DNA of 64,000 nucleotides from positions 1 to 64,000 of the IMG/VR virus record IMGVR_UViG_3300036760_000522. The stretch is one strand, 5' to 3'. The translations under genes and the position numbers were made by a program. Each line of letters begins with the position of its first letter. The first letter of the stretch is position 1. Source of the DNA: a virus. Shown here in pieces: positions 8,525 to 16,356 of the stretch. The notes under the pieces are model-generated. The model was not told where the DNA came from. It ran no database searches and saw only the letters and a program-made list of their open reading frames with translations.

Positions 8525-10870
8525 GTCGAGACAGGGACCAAGGTCCCTGATGATTTCAACGACATCACCAGCGGCATGCTGCTCGCTGCCCCGGAGTCGA
8601 GACAGGGACCAAGGTCCCTGATGATTTCAACCAACGGACCGATCAAGACCTCTGGTAACGCCATCAGGTCGAGACAGGGACCAAGGTCCCTGATGATTTC
8701 AACGACCATGTTCGGAGAGGACGATGACGCTGTTCGCGGTCGAGACAGGGACCAAGGTCCCTGATGATTTCAACAACCCAGCCGGCGACGGTGGCGGCCC
8801 CGCCATGAACTGGTCGAGACAGGGACCAAGGTCCCTGATGATTTCAACACAATAACGCGGAGCAGATGAATGTCACAATTAGTTGGTCGAGACAGGGACC
8901 AAGGTCCCTGATGATTTCAACTCTGAGTTGAGTCCGCATATGTAGTCACCTACTTCGTGTCGAGACAGGGACCAAAGTCCCTGATGATTTCAACATGGAG
9001 GTCCTATGTTCGTTGATAACAATTGCACCGGGTCGAGACAGGGACCAAGGTCCCTGATGATTTCAACTCAGCGTGGCGACCAAGGAACGGACCTTACAGG
9101 TTGTCGAGACAGGGACCAAGGTCCCTGATGATTTCAACACTGGACGACCCCGCCGGCGCGCGACTCCACCATCAGTCGAGACAGGGACCAAGGTCCCTGA
9201 TGATTTCAACATGCCTGATCGCGTGCACGACTCCTCAGTAGGGGGATGTCGAGACAGGGACCAAGGTCCCTGATGATTTCAACGCGGCGAGCCGGCCCGG
9301 CGTCACGCGCCACAAGATCGATCAAAAACAGAGGCCTAAGCCTCTGATGATTTCAATATTGGAGCCCTAACCCACGCGATATACGAGATTCCATTGTCCA
9401 GCAAGCAGGGATGTGACAGGAGCCTTGGCTCCTGATGATTTCAACCCAGAGGCCCCTGGCGGTTTGGATGGACCCGAACTGACATGTGACAGGAGCCTTG
9501 GCTCCTGGTGATTCCAACAAGACAGGTGCTTAGGCACCTGATGATTTCAACGGAGTGCGCGTCGTTGCACAGCAGACCGAGGTGCTCGGATCGAAACAGG
9601 GACTCAGTCCCTGATGATTTCAACTTGTCCACCGGTGCATCCCAATGCACCGGTGCCGGAGCTTCAGCTCCTGTTTTTGACTCGTCAAGAACAGCGTTGA
9701 AGCACCTGATGGTTTCAATTCTTGTACCGATCCTGGCTTCACTAGAACGACAGCAGGACGTGACAGGAGCCTTGGCTCCTGGTGATTCCAACATGAGCGC
9801 CGCCTCGATGCGATCCTCAACGCCTTCAAAACGACAGGAGCTTCAAGGCTCCTGATGATTTCAACACACTGCACAGCGAGTCCTCGACAGCATTGGCATC
9901 GCCTCAAGACAGGGGCTACAAGACTCCTGATGATTTCAACACTCAACAACAGGTGGCAGAACGAGGCCTCTCGTATACAGGTGCTTAGGCACCTGATGAT
10001 TTCAACCAAAGCGCCCGGTCCATCGGGATGCACTGCGCCTTCAACTGGAACGGTGATTGTGTATGAAGCAAGAGCAAAAAAGCCCCTGGGGATTTCAATA
10101 TTGGTGCCCTATCGTGTTTGGTATGAAAAGTCTAGTCAGTAACAGGGGTTCAACCCCTGATGATTTCAACTCGTATCGATGGTATGTCGAACTTGAGCGG
10201 GCAAAATCAGGAGCTTAAGCTCCTGATGATTTCAACAAAGGCAAAGTCGATCGAGAGACTACTGTGCCAAAATCAGGGGATCAATCCCCTGATGATTTCA
10301 ACATCGACAAGCAGGGATTCACCGGAGCGTTGCTGGTTGTCGGTCCAGGGGCTAGGTCCCCTGATGATTTCAACGCGCAGACCATCGACGGCGTAATCGA
10401 AGAGCTCTCGGTCAGAGACAGGAGCTTCGGCTCCTTGGTGATTACAACAAATGCACACCGGCCGGTCTTGTCGGCGCCCCGTCAGTAGCAGGGGTTCAAC
10501 TCCCCTGATGATTTCAACCAGCCCGAAGCTCTAGAGGACGAACTCGCGGCGATGACAGGAAACAGGGACCTTGGTCCCTGATGATTTTAACGTTGAGAAA
10601 CCAGGGCTGTTCCTTCAGCTTGGCCTGTCGAAACAGGGACTCAGGTCCCTGATGATTTCAACATCAAAAGCTCAAAGGCTTGACGGACTTCGTGGGGATC
10701 GAAACAGGGACTCAGGTCCCTGATGATTTCAACCTCTACGGGATATCGGCCATCCGAGATCGCCAAAAAACAGGAGCTGAAGCTCCTGATGATTTCAACT
10801 ACCAATCGTGTTCGTCGAGAGCCCCCAAGATCGAAGACAGTCAGGGGCTTAGGCTCCTGATGATTTCAAT
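8525..10870 (+). CRISPR. CRISPR array, 34 repeats in two blocks
   Basis: Repeat of 36 nt beginning GTCGAGACAGGGACC and ending GATGATTTCAAC, with a 7-bp hairpin (AGGGACC/GGTCCCT). Repeats 1-11 start at 8525, 8596, 8668, 8739, 8813, 8886, 8959, 9032, 9103, 9175 and 9248 and are identical except one base in repeat 7. Spacers are 35-38 nt. From 9322 on, about 23 diverged repeats keep the hairpin and the 3' tag. Orientation, set by the leader and the 3' handle, is plus, the same as the cas genes. No cas1, cas2 or cas4 is in the window, so new spacers would need host machinery. Confidence 0.97.
9322..10870 (+). CRISPR. distal array block with diverged, covarying repeats
   Basis: About 23 repeats with 3' ends at 9357, 9445, 9518, 9551, 9624, 9681, 9719, 9792, 9865, 9940, 10006, 10099, 10170, 10236, 10302, 10374, 10448, 10518, 10591, 10662, 10733, 10799 and 10870. 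The 5' GTCGAGA is mostly lost and TGATGATTTCAAC is mostly kept. The stem changes on both sides together, for example AGAGGC/GCCTCT, AGGTGC/GCACCT, AGGAGC/GCTCCT, AGGGGAT/ATCCCCT. Some carry G-U pairs. Three (9681, 9719, 10099) are decayed. Two (9518 and 9551) have no spacer between them. Confidence 0.9.
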
Positions 10871-10985
10871 AGCACAGTGGACGGGCGCGACGCTGTTGGT
10901 GTACTATCTGGTCATCGGTATCTTGTCGAGATATTGTGCCTTTCGGCTGTGGCCAGATAGCTGACTTGGAGGAGGCCCCACGAAA

Positions 10986-11354
10986 ATGAACGAAGAAATC
11001 GATGCGATGTACTTACAGCACTGCCCTCATTGTGCGGGGGTGCATGTCGAACCCGTCCAACTTCCTGAGCCGCAAACGGCACGAAGACTTGCGTGCGGGA
11101 ATTGTCACTTCACGGCGGAAGAGGAACAATTTCGGGAGTACCAAAAGGCACGAATAAGGGAGTCCGAGCTACTGGCGCATTGCCGGGAGCAGTACGAGAC
11201 GTTGGTTCTTTTCGACAGAGTCGTCGATGTTGAGCCCTTACCTGCTGAGTGGTGTGAGGTGATCGACACATACCATCGCAAATGTGTCGCAGCTCGAGAG
11301 GAAGCTTTCTTCAGTAGCTTCGACAGTGCGATGTCGGTCCAGAATCGAGTTTGA
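10986..11354 (+). CDS. zinc-ribbon protein, family copy 1
   Basis: 122 residues. CPHC near residue 13 and CGNC near residue 37 form a zinc ribbon, followed by a long helical region. GGAGGAGG lies upstream of the ATG. Similar proteins (paired Cys knuckles, then an F-x-x-x-Q/W-x-A helix) are at 14266-14586 and 28544-28840, with a broken copy at 18066-18387. Nucleic-acid or protein binding is inferred. The gene ends inside a repeated intergenic motif. Confidence 0.65.
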   Translation: MNEEIDAMYLQHCPHCAGVHVEPVQLPEPQTARRLACGNCHFTAEEEQFREYQKARIRESELLAHCREQYETLVLFDRVVDVEPLPAEWCEVIDTYHRKCVAAREEAFFSSFDSAMSVQNRV

Positions 11355-11375
11355 ACCCGTCAGATGTTGAGAGGT
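11347..11375 (+). repeat. intergenic motif, copy 2
   Basis: Same 29-bp element as 1728-1756 (one base differs), again starting in the last codons of a gene that ends Arg-Val-stop. A third copy follows 45 bp downstream. Confidence 0.7.
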
Positions 11376-11419
11376 GTGAGTCACGACCGGAGGCCGCCTT
11401 GTTCGCTCGGGGTAGTTGT

Positions 11420-11449
11420 GTTTGAACCCGTCAGATGTTGAGAGAATAA
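11420..11449 (+). promoter_or_regulatory. intergenic motif copy 3, sigma70-like promoter
   Basis: Copy 3 of the motif with core GTCAGATGTTGAGAG. Here TTGAAC (11422-11427) and AATAAT (11445-11450) are 17 bp apart, a fair sigma70-type promoter. It lies upstream of the ribbon-helix-helix gene at 11494, which could bind the spacer sequence as operator (inference). Confidence 0.5.
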
Positions 11450-11493
11450 TCGCGCTCATGGTAACATTAGCGTTGCTTGCCCCCTAAACTACG

Positions 11494-11730
11494 ATGGCTA
11501 CGAAGTCTGTGACACTGCAAGTGAGACTCGACGCTCAATCTGTTGAGTTGCTCGACAGGGTCCGCCACGTCATGCGCCAGCGTGTAGGAGGGGCTGAGGT
11601 ACCAGAGTTCCCAAGATCCAGGGTCCACAGGCTGGCGCTGCTGAGAGGGTTGCAAAGCTTGTGTGACGAGTTCGGGATCAAAGCGGAGCGAAAGCAAAAA
11701 ATTGCTGGTGCCTTTCCTCGAAAAATCTGA
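11494..11730 (+). CDS. ribbon-helix-helix-like small protein
   Basis: 78 residues. An N-terminal beta strand (SVTLQVRLD) followed by two helices, with a conserved-looking LALLRGL segment, resembles MetJ/Arc/CopG regulators. There is no good ribosome site. It follows a sigma70-like promoter and is probably a phage repressor. Confidence 0.55.
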   Translation: MATKSVTLQVRLDAQSVELLDRVRHVMRQRVGGAEVPEFPRSRVHRLALLRGLQSLCDEFGIKAERKQKIAGAFPRKI

Positions 11731-11755
11731 GAACCTGTAGAGGGAGACAACAACC

Positions 11756-11911
11756 ATGAAATTCGCCCGCAGAAAATTAGTGCTTGGATTGCCGGCCTGG
11801 TTCGCAGTGAAGGCCCAACTTCCTGAGGAGACAGAGCTTGAGGATCCGCTAGACAACAAGGGTCAGTTGACCAAGGAAGACTTGCGACTGTTGGTTGAGG
11901 CCGGGTTGTGA
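11756..11911 (+). CDS. short hypothetical protein
   Basis: 51 residues, ATG with AGGGAGA 8 nt upstream. Basic N-terminus and acidic C-terminus. It overlaps the next reading frame by GTGA. Confidence 0.5.
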   Translation: MKFARRKLVLGLPAWFAVKAQLPEETELEDPLDNKGQLTKEDLRLLVEAGL

Positions 11912-12066
11912 CAAAGGTTGCTCGCAGTACTCCTTGCGCCTCTTGGTTGTGTCCCAACGGGTGACTTGAAGGAGGCCCAAGCACTCGTTACTACTTCATC
12001 ATCAATACCAAGCGGCCGAACCGGAAAGTGTCGGGACCTTTCCCGCTCAAAACGGCTAAGCAGTAA
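11908..12066 (+). pseudogene. small ORF with in-frame TGA
   Basis: GTG at 11908 overlaps the previous stop. The frame reads 18 residues ending in SWLCPNG, meets TGA at 11962-11964, then continues with protein-like sequence (LEGGPSTRYYFIINTK...) to TAA at 12066. No start codon fits the downstream half. It could be a recoded or read-through gene, a decayed gene, or a base error. Another such case lies at 13873-14073. Confidence 0.4.
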
Positions 12067-12081
12067 GGTTGGCACCGAAGT

Positions 12082-12477
12082 ATGATGCAGCCTAAGTTGT
12101 GGCCCGTCTCGTTCGATATTCCGTCAGGTGGCGAAACGTCTAGCCATCATTCGGGGAACCCTACGGGAGCCAAGCAGGATTTGAGGGCACAACCTCCTGT
12201 AGCGGTGGACGGGACACAACAAAGACTCGCGCCAGTACAGGGCGAGGACCGCAACGAGGACGGTTCAGCGCCTTCTCCTCGACCACGCGACGGTTGGGTT
12301 GTGAAGCCGGGTCGCATCTCGTGGTCCGAGCACCTGGAGGCATTTGAGGCGTATGCTGAGCAACATGGTCGAGAGCAAGGACCTGAGCGCATGGCTGAAC
12401 GTGGCGGATTCAGTTACTACGAGTTGCTAATGTTTCTTGGACATCAGCCCAAGACGTGGGAGCCTCGCAAGGGCTAA
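12082..12477 (+). CDS. hypothetical phage protein
   Basis: 131 residues: a low-complexity polar N-terminal half, then a compact C-terminal segment (GRISWSEHLEAFEAYA ... GGFSYYELLMFLGHQPKTW) of a type often seen in phage orphan proteins. Function unknown. Confidence 0.65.
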   Translation: MMQPKLWPVSFDIPSGGETSSHHSGNPTGAKQDLRAQPPVAVDGTQQRLAPVQGEDRNEDGSAPSPRPRDGWVVKPGRISWSEHLEAFEAYAEQHGREQGPERMAERGGFSYYELLMFLGHQPKTWEPRKG

Positions 12478-12514
12478 ACCTCCTCCTGCCAATTCAAGAC
12501 CTCGGAGAGAAGCT

Positions 12515-12757
12515 GTGACAAGGTGGCGAGTTTACGACTATCCGGCGTCCAAACAGGTGATTGTCAAGGAGGGCTTCAGCTGGCCGTGTTTCCTTTTCTG
12601 GCCAATCTGGGCATTGCTTGCACGGGTTTGGGTCGTCTTCAACCTGTGGGTGTTGTACGCAATGTTAAAGCCAGTATGGCTCGCGGTAAAAAACCGAAGC
12701 GTTCAAAGGTCTGTCGGAAAAGTTTTTGAACCACTTGGTGTCGCCAGCAGACCATGA
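12515..12757 (+). CDS. DUF2628-like membrane protein
   Basis: 80 residues from a GTG with GGAGAGA just upstream. A VYDYP opening, then VKEGFSWPCFLFWPIWAL and a second hydrophobic stretch, match the pattern of DUF2628 inner-membrane proteins. Two membrane segments predicted by eye. The role in a phage is unknown. Confidence 0.6.
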   Translation: MTRWRVYDYPASKQVIVKEGFSWPCFLFWPIWALLARVWVVFNLWVLYAMLKPVWLAVKNRSVQRSVGKVFEPLGVASRP

Positions 12758-12809
12758 GTACGTTGAACCCTCTGGTCTCTCCAACGGTGGCAGTATGCTA
12801 GGAGGTCTT

Positions 12810-12869
12810 ATGTTGTGGTGTCTTTTCGGAGTCCTCCTCATCGTAGTAGTCGTGGCGGCCTTCTTGTAG
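12810..12869 (+). CDS. possible 19-residue hydrophobic peptide
   Basis: ATG preceded by AGGAGG, then MLWCLFGVLLIVVVVAAFL, a single membrane helix. The ribosome site makes it plausible as a tiny membrane peptide, but length alone gives weak support. Confidence 0.35.
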   Translation: MLWCLFGVLLIVVVVAAFL

Positions 12870-13067
12870 TCACGTAGTCGTGGTTTTTCAAAAATTTGAC
12901 CGGGGCGAAATTTGAGAATCCGTACTATTTGTATCCCTTTCGTTTTCTGTTCGCGTATTGGATGTGCAAATTTGCACATCTTCATCAACCGCTAAGGATA
13001 ATCAAGCGGTTCTGGACCCACTCGAATTAGCGGCGGTGTTTGCGGAGCAGGCTTTGAAAGGTATTCA
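12870..13067. promoter_or_regulatory. non-coding stretch with palindromes
   Basis: The gap 12758-13067 holds only the tiny peptide above. It also contains a perfect 20-bp palindrome at 12961-12980 (GATGTGCAAATTTGCACATC), a small hairpin with AACCGCT/AGCGGTT arms around 12988-13013, and a degenerate match (13020-13048) to the bipartite promoter-like motif found at 16312, 17621, 18010 and 27414. Probably termination plus the promoter of the next gene. Confidence 0.45.
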
Positions 13068-13514
13068 ATGGAACAAATGACAACTGACGACATCAGAACC
13101 AAGGTCGTGGCTTCACTCGAGCTAATCGGGATCAAGTACAGCAAGGTCACGGTTTTGGATCTAGGCCTCCAGTGGGTCGTGGATTGTTTTGAGCAATTGA
13201 GCATACACCTCGAACACGACACACACTTGATTCAAGGAGTTATGATCCAAGCACCAAGAACGTTGCTGCTTCTTGGCGCCAACGGCTACTGGTATGTATT
13301 CGTGGAACGACATTCTCCTGAGGAAGCCCAACCTCATGAGACCTTTGCTGACGGATTTTACTGCGTCTCCGACAGTGAGGAAGGCGGGACACCTGATTGC
13401 CTCATGAGCGGTATTGTGGAAGTCGTGCGTGAGTTGGCCGAGCGTCGTCTTCCAACCACAGGAACGGACGGGCTGCGAACAGGACAGGGGAACGTGCCTG
13501 TGTTCAAGAGATAG
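13068..13514 (+). CDS. hypothetical protein
   Basis: 148 residues with GAAAGG upstream. Mixed alpha/beta composition with a hydrophobic strand pair around residues 60-80. No domain recognised. First gene of a tightly packed run of small genes to 14586. Confidence 0.6.
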   Translation: MEQMTTDDIRTKVVASLELIGIKYSKVTVLDLGLQWVVDCFEQLSIHLEHDTHLIQGVMIQAPRTLLLLGANGYWYVFVERHSPEEAQPHETFADGFYCVSDSEEGGTPDCLMSGIVEVVRELAERRLPTTGTDGLRTGQGNVPVFKR

Positions 13515-13712
13515 GTGACACACTTGTTCCTAGAGTTCTTGGAACGACACAGCATACCTGTAGTGGGCCTGCTGTGTATTGCCTTCCTCATCTGGATCAC
13601 CAGCGAGATAGGTGAAACCAAATCACAGATCGATACTGCTGTGAAAGACCTCGACGAAATCCGCGCACACGTGTTACGTATCAACGAGTGTTGTAAGGAG
13701 TGTGCTCAATGA
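13515..13712 (+). CDS. small membrane protein
   Basis: 65 residues, GTG start. One transmembrane helix (about residues 15-31), then a helical tail ending in CCKEC. Overlaps the next gene by ATGA. Topology (short N-terminus, helix, coiled tail) recalls small phage membrane or spanin-like proteins. Function inferred only. Confidence 0.55.
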   Translation: MTHLFLEFLERHSIPVVGLLCIAFLIWITSEIGETKSQIDTAVKDLDEIRAHVLRINECCKECAQ

Positions 13713-13876
13713 GCTCACCTGATCTTGAAAGGCGTATGGATGAGGTCATCGCACGACATCGTGCTGAGCATCGAGAGGCGCGAGAGAGATCCCTTGCCGT
13801 GTACGAAGCGTGTTACCTTGCTGCGATGAAAGACGTCATGGAGCGTGCCGCGAAGGAGTCGTTACAAGATGAGTGA
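13709..13876 (+). CDS. small helical protein, tandem paralogue A
   Basis: 55 residues. The segment DLERRM(D/A)EVIARHRAEHREARERS is nearly the same as in the gene at 14055-14264, so the two are a local duplication. Overlaps neighbours on both sides. Function unknown. Confidence 0.6.
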   Translation: MSSPDLERRMDEVIARHRAEHREARERSLAVYEACYLAAMKDVMERAAKESLQDE

Positions 13877-14073
13877 AGGAACAACAACACTCTTGGCTTG
13901 GGCTGTCTTACGCGAGTACAGCGTTGGCATCTGTGTGATTCTCCTCACCCCTGGGAATCGGTGCTTGGTTGGTCAGTGGTAGCCCGGATCAAACTCCACA
14001 GACTCTCAAGGCGCAGCAAGCACAGATCGAGGAACTCAAGATGGAGCTAAGCCGATGCCGGCGATCCCCGTGA
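13873..14073 (+). pseudogene. small membrane protein with in-frame TGA
   Basis: GTG at 13873 overlaps the previous stop. 21 residues (ending LSYASTALASV) run to TGA at 13936-13938, then the same frame continues as FSSPLGIGAWLVSG and a coiled coil (TLKAQQAQIEELKMELSR) to TGA 14071-14073. Together they form one natural membrane helix plus coiled coil. Read-through, decay or base error are all possible. An alternative 37-residue ORF at 13869-13982 in another frame is less convincing. Confidence 0.45.
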
Positions 14074-14264
14074 CGGGTCCTGACAACAACAGGCCAAGGC
14101 CGTCGGCTGATCTTGAGCGCCGTATGGCCGAAGTCATCGCACGCCACCGCGCTGAACACCGAGAAGCGAGGGAAAGATCAAAACTCATGTATGAAGCCGT
14201 GTGGCTTGCCGCGATGAAGGACCTCATGCTACGTGCAGCCGCAGCCGGTCGAGAGGACCCTTGA
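14055..14264 (+). CDS. small helical protein, tandem paralogue B
   Basis: 69 residues, paralogous to 13709-13876 over most of its length with a Pro-rich N-terminal extension. Ends 2 nt before the zinc-ribbon gene. Function unknown. Confidence 0.6.
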   Translation: MPAIPVTGPDNNRPRPSADLERRMAEVIARHRAEHREARERSKLMYEAVWLAAMKDLMLRAAAAGREDP

Positions 14265-14265
14265 A

Positions 14266-14586
14266 ATGGATTACAAGCAGCATTGCCCGAACCCCCTCTG
14301 CGGGCAGTCGGATTACATGTTCCTCCGACTGGATAATGTGTTCAGATGCTCGGACTGTGGACTGAGCCTCCCAGAACCGTCCTTCAGAGCCTTCCAGGCC
14401 CTCCAGGAAGCCCACGCCCTGCTTGCCAAGCAATACGAGCTATGCCTCAAGCGGGACCCCACCAACGTCGTCGTGGGGCTAGCAGCGTGTATCGCCACCC
14501 TGGACCAGGCAGCCGGGATGGCTGACGAGTACCGCGATCGCTGCAACGGTACTGTTCGTGTGGTGGGCGCAGAGGGCGGGTATTAG
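14266..14586 (+). CDS. zinc-ribbon protein, family copy 2
   Basis: 106 residues. HCPNPLC and CSDC knuckles in the first 30 residues, then an F-R-A-F-Q-A-L-Q helix. ATG at 14266 chosen for GAGAGGA upstream. Same layout as 10986-11354 and 28544-28840. Confidence 0.65.
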   Translation: MDYKQHCPNPLCGQSDYMFLRLDNVFRCSDCGLSLPEPSFRAFQALQEAHALLAKQYELCLKRDPTNVVVGLAACIATLDQAAGMADEYRDRCNGTVRVVGAEGGY

Positions 14587-14588
14587 GT

Positions 14589-14620
14589 GCCCGAGGGAAC
14601 AGTGTGAATGCCCCTCGGGC
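14589..14620 (+). terminator. hairpin after small-gene cluster
   Basis: Arms GCCCGAGGG (14589-14597) and CCCTCGGGC (14612-14620) just after the stop at 14586. No strong T-run, so an intrinsic terminator is likely but not certain. Confidence 0.5.
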
Positions 14621-14702
14621 GAAGGCCGACATCAAGCGTAGTCACACCCACCTCTTGGGGAGAGCCTTAGAGCCGTGTGTCACACCAGCTCCGACTACGG
14701 GC

Positions 14703-15230
14703 CTAACACGTCGTCGGAGCTTGCGTGTCTAGAGGCTTGTGCGTCGAGAGGCTTGTGCGTCGAGTGGCGACTTGGATCCGCCTTGAGTTCCTTGAACGCT
14801 TGCTGCCCCGACCTGAGCGTTTCACCTGTAGAGCTTCTTGCCCCTCGGTGACTTTCTCCTCGGTGACTTTCTCCTCAGTCCAATGCAAGCGTCCATCGTC
14901 GGAACAACATCTACACAGGTCACACCAGCTCAACCATTTGCCGTCGACATAAAGATTTCTTCGAATCGCAGGCGGATGACTGCATTTCTGTGTGACCTGG
15001 TGCGGCACTTCGACTAGTCGAAGTGGTTGGATTGGAACTGTCGTCACACCGCCACAAAACTCGATTTCGATTTCGCGAATAATCTCTCGAGTCCGAATTA
15101 GCCCGACTGCTCCAATGAGACGGCGCAAGTTTTGCAAATCCGTCAACGGAGGTATGGGGCTGTCAAGGTCCTTGACAGACGCTTGTGGGAAGGCTTCTTC
15201 GGCTTGTGGAGTTCCATTCGGCGGTTTCAT
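14703..15230 (-). CDS. hypothetical protein
   Basis: 175 residues. A middle segment with LSWCDLCRCC could bind metal. The C-terminus is Arg/Ser-rich. Its N-terminus carries ASVKDLDS, the same octapeptide as the next gene upstream, encoded on palindromic DNA. Start overlaps the stop of 15227-15619. Confidence 0.55.
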   Translation of the reverse strand: MKPPNGTPQAEEAFPQASVKDLDSPIPPLTDLQNLRRLIGAVGLIRTREIIREIEIEFCGGVTTVPIQPLRLVEVPHQVTQKCSHPPAIRRNLYVDGKWLSWCDLCRCCSDDGRLHWTEEKVTEEKVTEGQEALQVKRSGRGSKRSRNSRRIQVATRRTSLSTHKPLDTQAPTTC

Positions 15231-15619
15231 GTTGATGAGCTCCGTCCTTCAGGCCACGGTACTTCCGGCCAGTACACGACCTGACCGCGTCCTAGCTCGT
15301 CGTAGCTGAGACCTCGAAGTTGTTTCGCCATCGCAGCCACTTCCGCTGCTCCATTGAGAGAGGCTTGCGTGAGCACATCACACACGAAGGCCCAAATTGG
15401 AGTATCGCGATCGAGGGCAACCGAAACACACTGAACGCCGTACATGCCGCGACCTGAATAGGACCGCAGTTCATAGCCCGAGTCTTCTAACGCCTCGATG
15501 AAGGCCGCCTGTTCAAGTTGTAGTTCGGAAGAAGTGGCGTACTCAGCTTGGTACGAAGTGTCGACAGTCAGGCTGTCGAGGTCTTTGACAGAGGCCGGGG
15601 GTGTTCCTTGATTAGACAT
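15227..15619 (-). CDS. hypothetical protein
   Basis: 130 residues, shares the ASVKDLDS N-terminal motif with the downstream gene. Overlaps both neighbours by a few nt, so it belongs to one minus-strand operon running from 16303 to 14703. Function unknown. Confidence 0.6.
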   Translation of the reverse strand: MSNQGTPPASVKDLDSLTVDTSYQAEYATSSELQLEQAAFIEALEDSGYELRSYSGRGMYGVQCVSVALDRDTPIWAFVCDVLTQASLNGAAEVAAMAKQLRGLSYDELGRGQVVYWPEVPWPEGRSSST

Positions 15620-15908
15620 GGTTCAATTCCTCTGCGAGTACCTCTGTCAACATTTCGTCTACGAGCCTCTGGCTCAAAGCTGACTGGATCTTGTGCTCGG
15701 GGGTTTCGACCTCGACACAAATCTCGTAGCCGATCCATTCCGCACAGCAACCGAAGGGCGCTACGATCGTACGCACGGACTTGAGTAGGTCAACTACTTC
15801 ACGTCCGACACGAACCATCAATTGGGCGTCTCCTGAAGGCCCTGGTACGAGCTCTGTTGAGTCGTAGCCGGCCGCACATAGAGCCTCCTCAGCAGCTTCG
15901 AGACTCAT
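15612..15908 (-). CDS. hypothetical protein
   Basis: 98 residues, acidic, with a CC pair near the middle (FGCCAEW). Overlaps the genes on both sides. No domain recognised. Confidence 0.55.
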   Translation of the reverse strand: MSLEAAEEALCAAGYDSTELVPGPSGDAQLMVRVGREVVDLLKSVRTIVAPFGCCAEWIGYEICVEVETPEHKIQSALSQRLVDEMLTEVLAEELNHV

Positions 15909-16303
15909 GTTGATGCGTCTTCAAGAGCAAACTGCTCAATGATTGCGTCGGCGACACGGTTGCGATTGGCTTCGAGAATTTGAAACACCGCCTTGAGTGT
16001 GATGTAGTCCGGGCATTCCCGGATTAGGTTCTCGACACGAGACCGATACGCGTTGAGTCTGATACGTGTAAACTCCGCATCGCTGAAGCGACCACCAGCT
16101 TGTTGAAAATCTGCAAGTTCATAAAAGTCACTTTGTGTGCACTTGCCACTTTCAAGATAAAACTTGAGCCTGTGGCCGTCGATCACAAGGTGAACCGTGC
16201 GGCTCGTTACCCGAGTGACCTCCGCCACCACGTAGGGCAGGAAGGGATCCGAAACTCGCGCCCGGTGTTCGTCCATCAACTTGTCACCGATCTTGTGTTC
16301 CAT
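15905..16303 (-). CDS. hypothetical protein
   Basis: 132 residues. The ATG at 16303 is preferred because AGGAAGAG sits upstream and a bipartite promoter-like motif (16312-16340) ends just before it. No domain recognised. First gene of the 14703-16303 operon. Confidence 0.6.
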   Translation of the reverse strand: MEHKIGDKLMDEHRARVSDPFLPYVVAEVTRVTSRTVHLVIDGHRLKFYLESGKCTQSDFYELADFQQAGGRFSDAEFTRIRLNAYRSRVENLIRECPDYITLKAVFQILEANRNRVADAIIEQFALEDAST

Positions 16304-16311
16304 GTCTCTTC

Positions 16312-16340
16312 CTACGAATCTCGACGCCTCGAAATTGAAA
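16312..16340 (-). promoter_or_regulatory. bipartite promoter-like motif, copy C
   Basis: Read on the minus strand: TTTCAATTTC, 11 nt, ATTCGTAG, then the ribosome site. Same spacing as copies at 17621, 18010 and 27414. Confidence 0.6.
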
Positions 16341-16356
16341 ACCATTTAGGAGCGTT

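Noticed and set aside
8525-9300. ORFs inside the CRISPR array
   Set aside because: They are made of translated repeats and spacers (repeating SRQGPRSLMIST or ETGTKVPDDFN) and carry no gene signal.
9646-9681. Separate RNA gene in the array near the CACCGGTGCA inverted repeat
   Set aside because: The inverted repeat lies in a spacer and next to a decayed repeat. There is no promoter or terminator.
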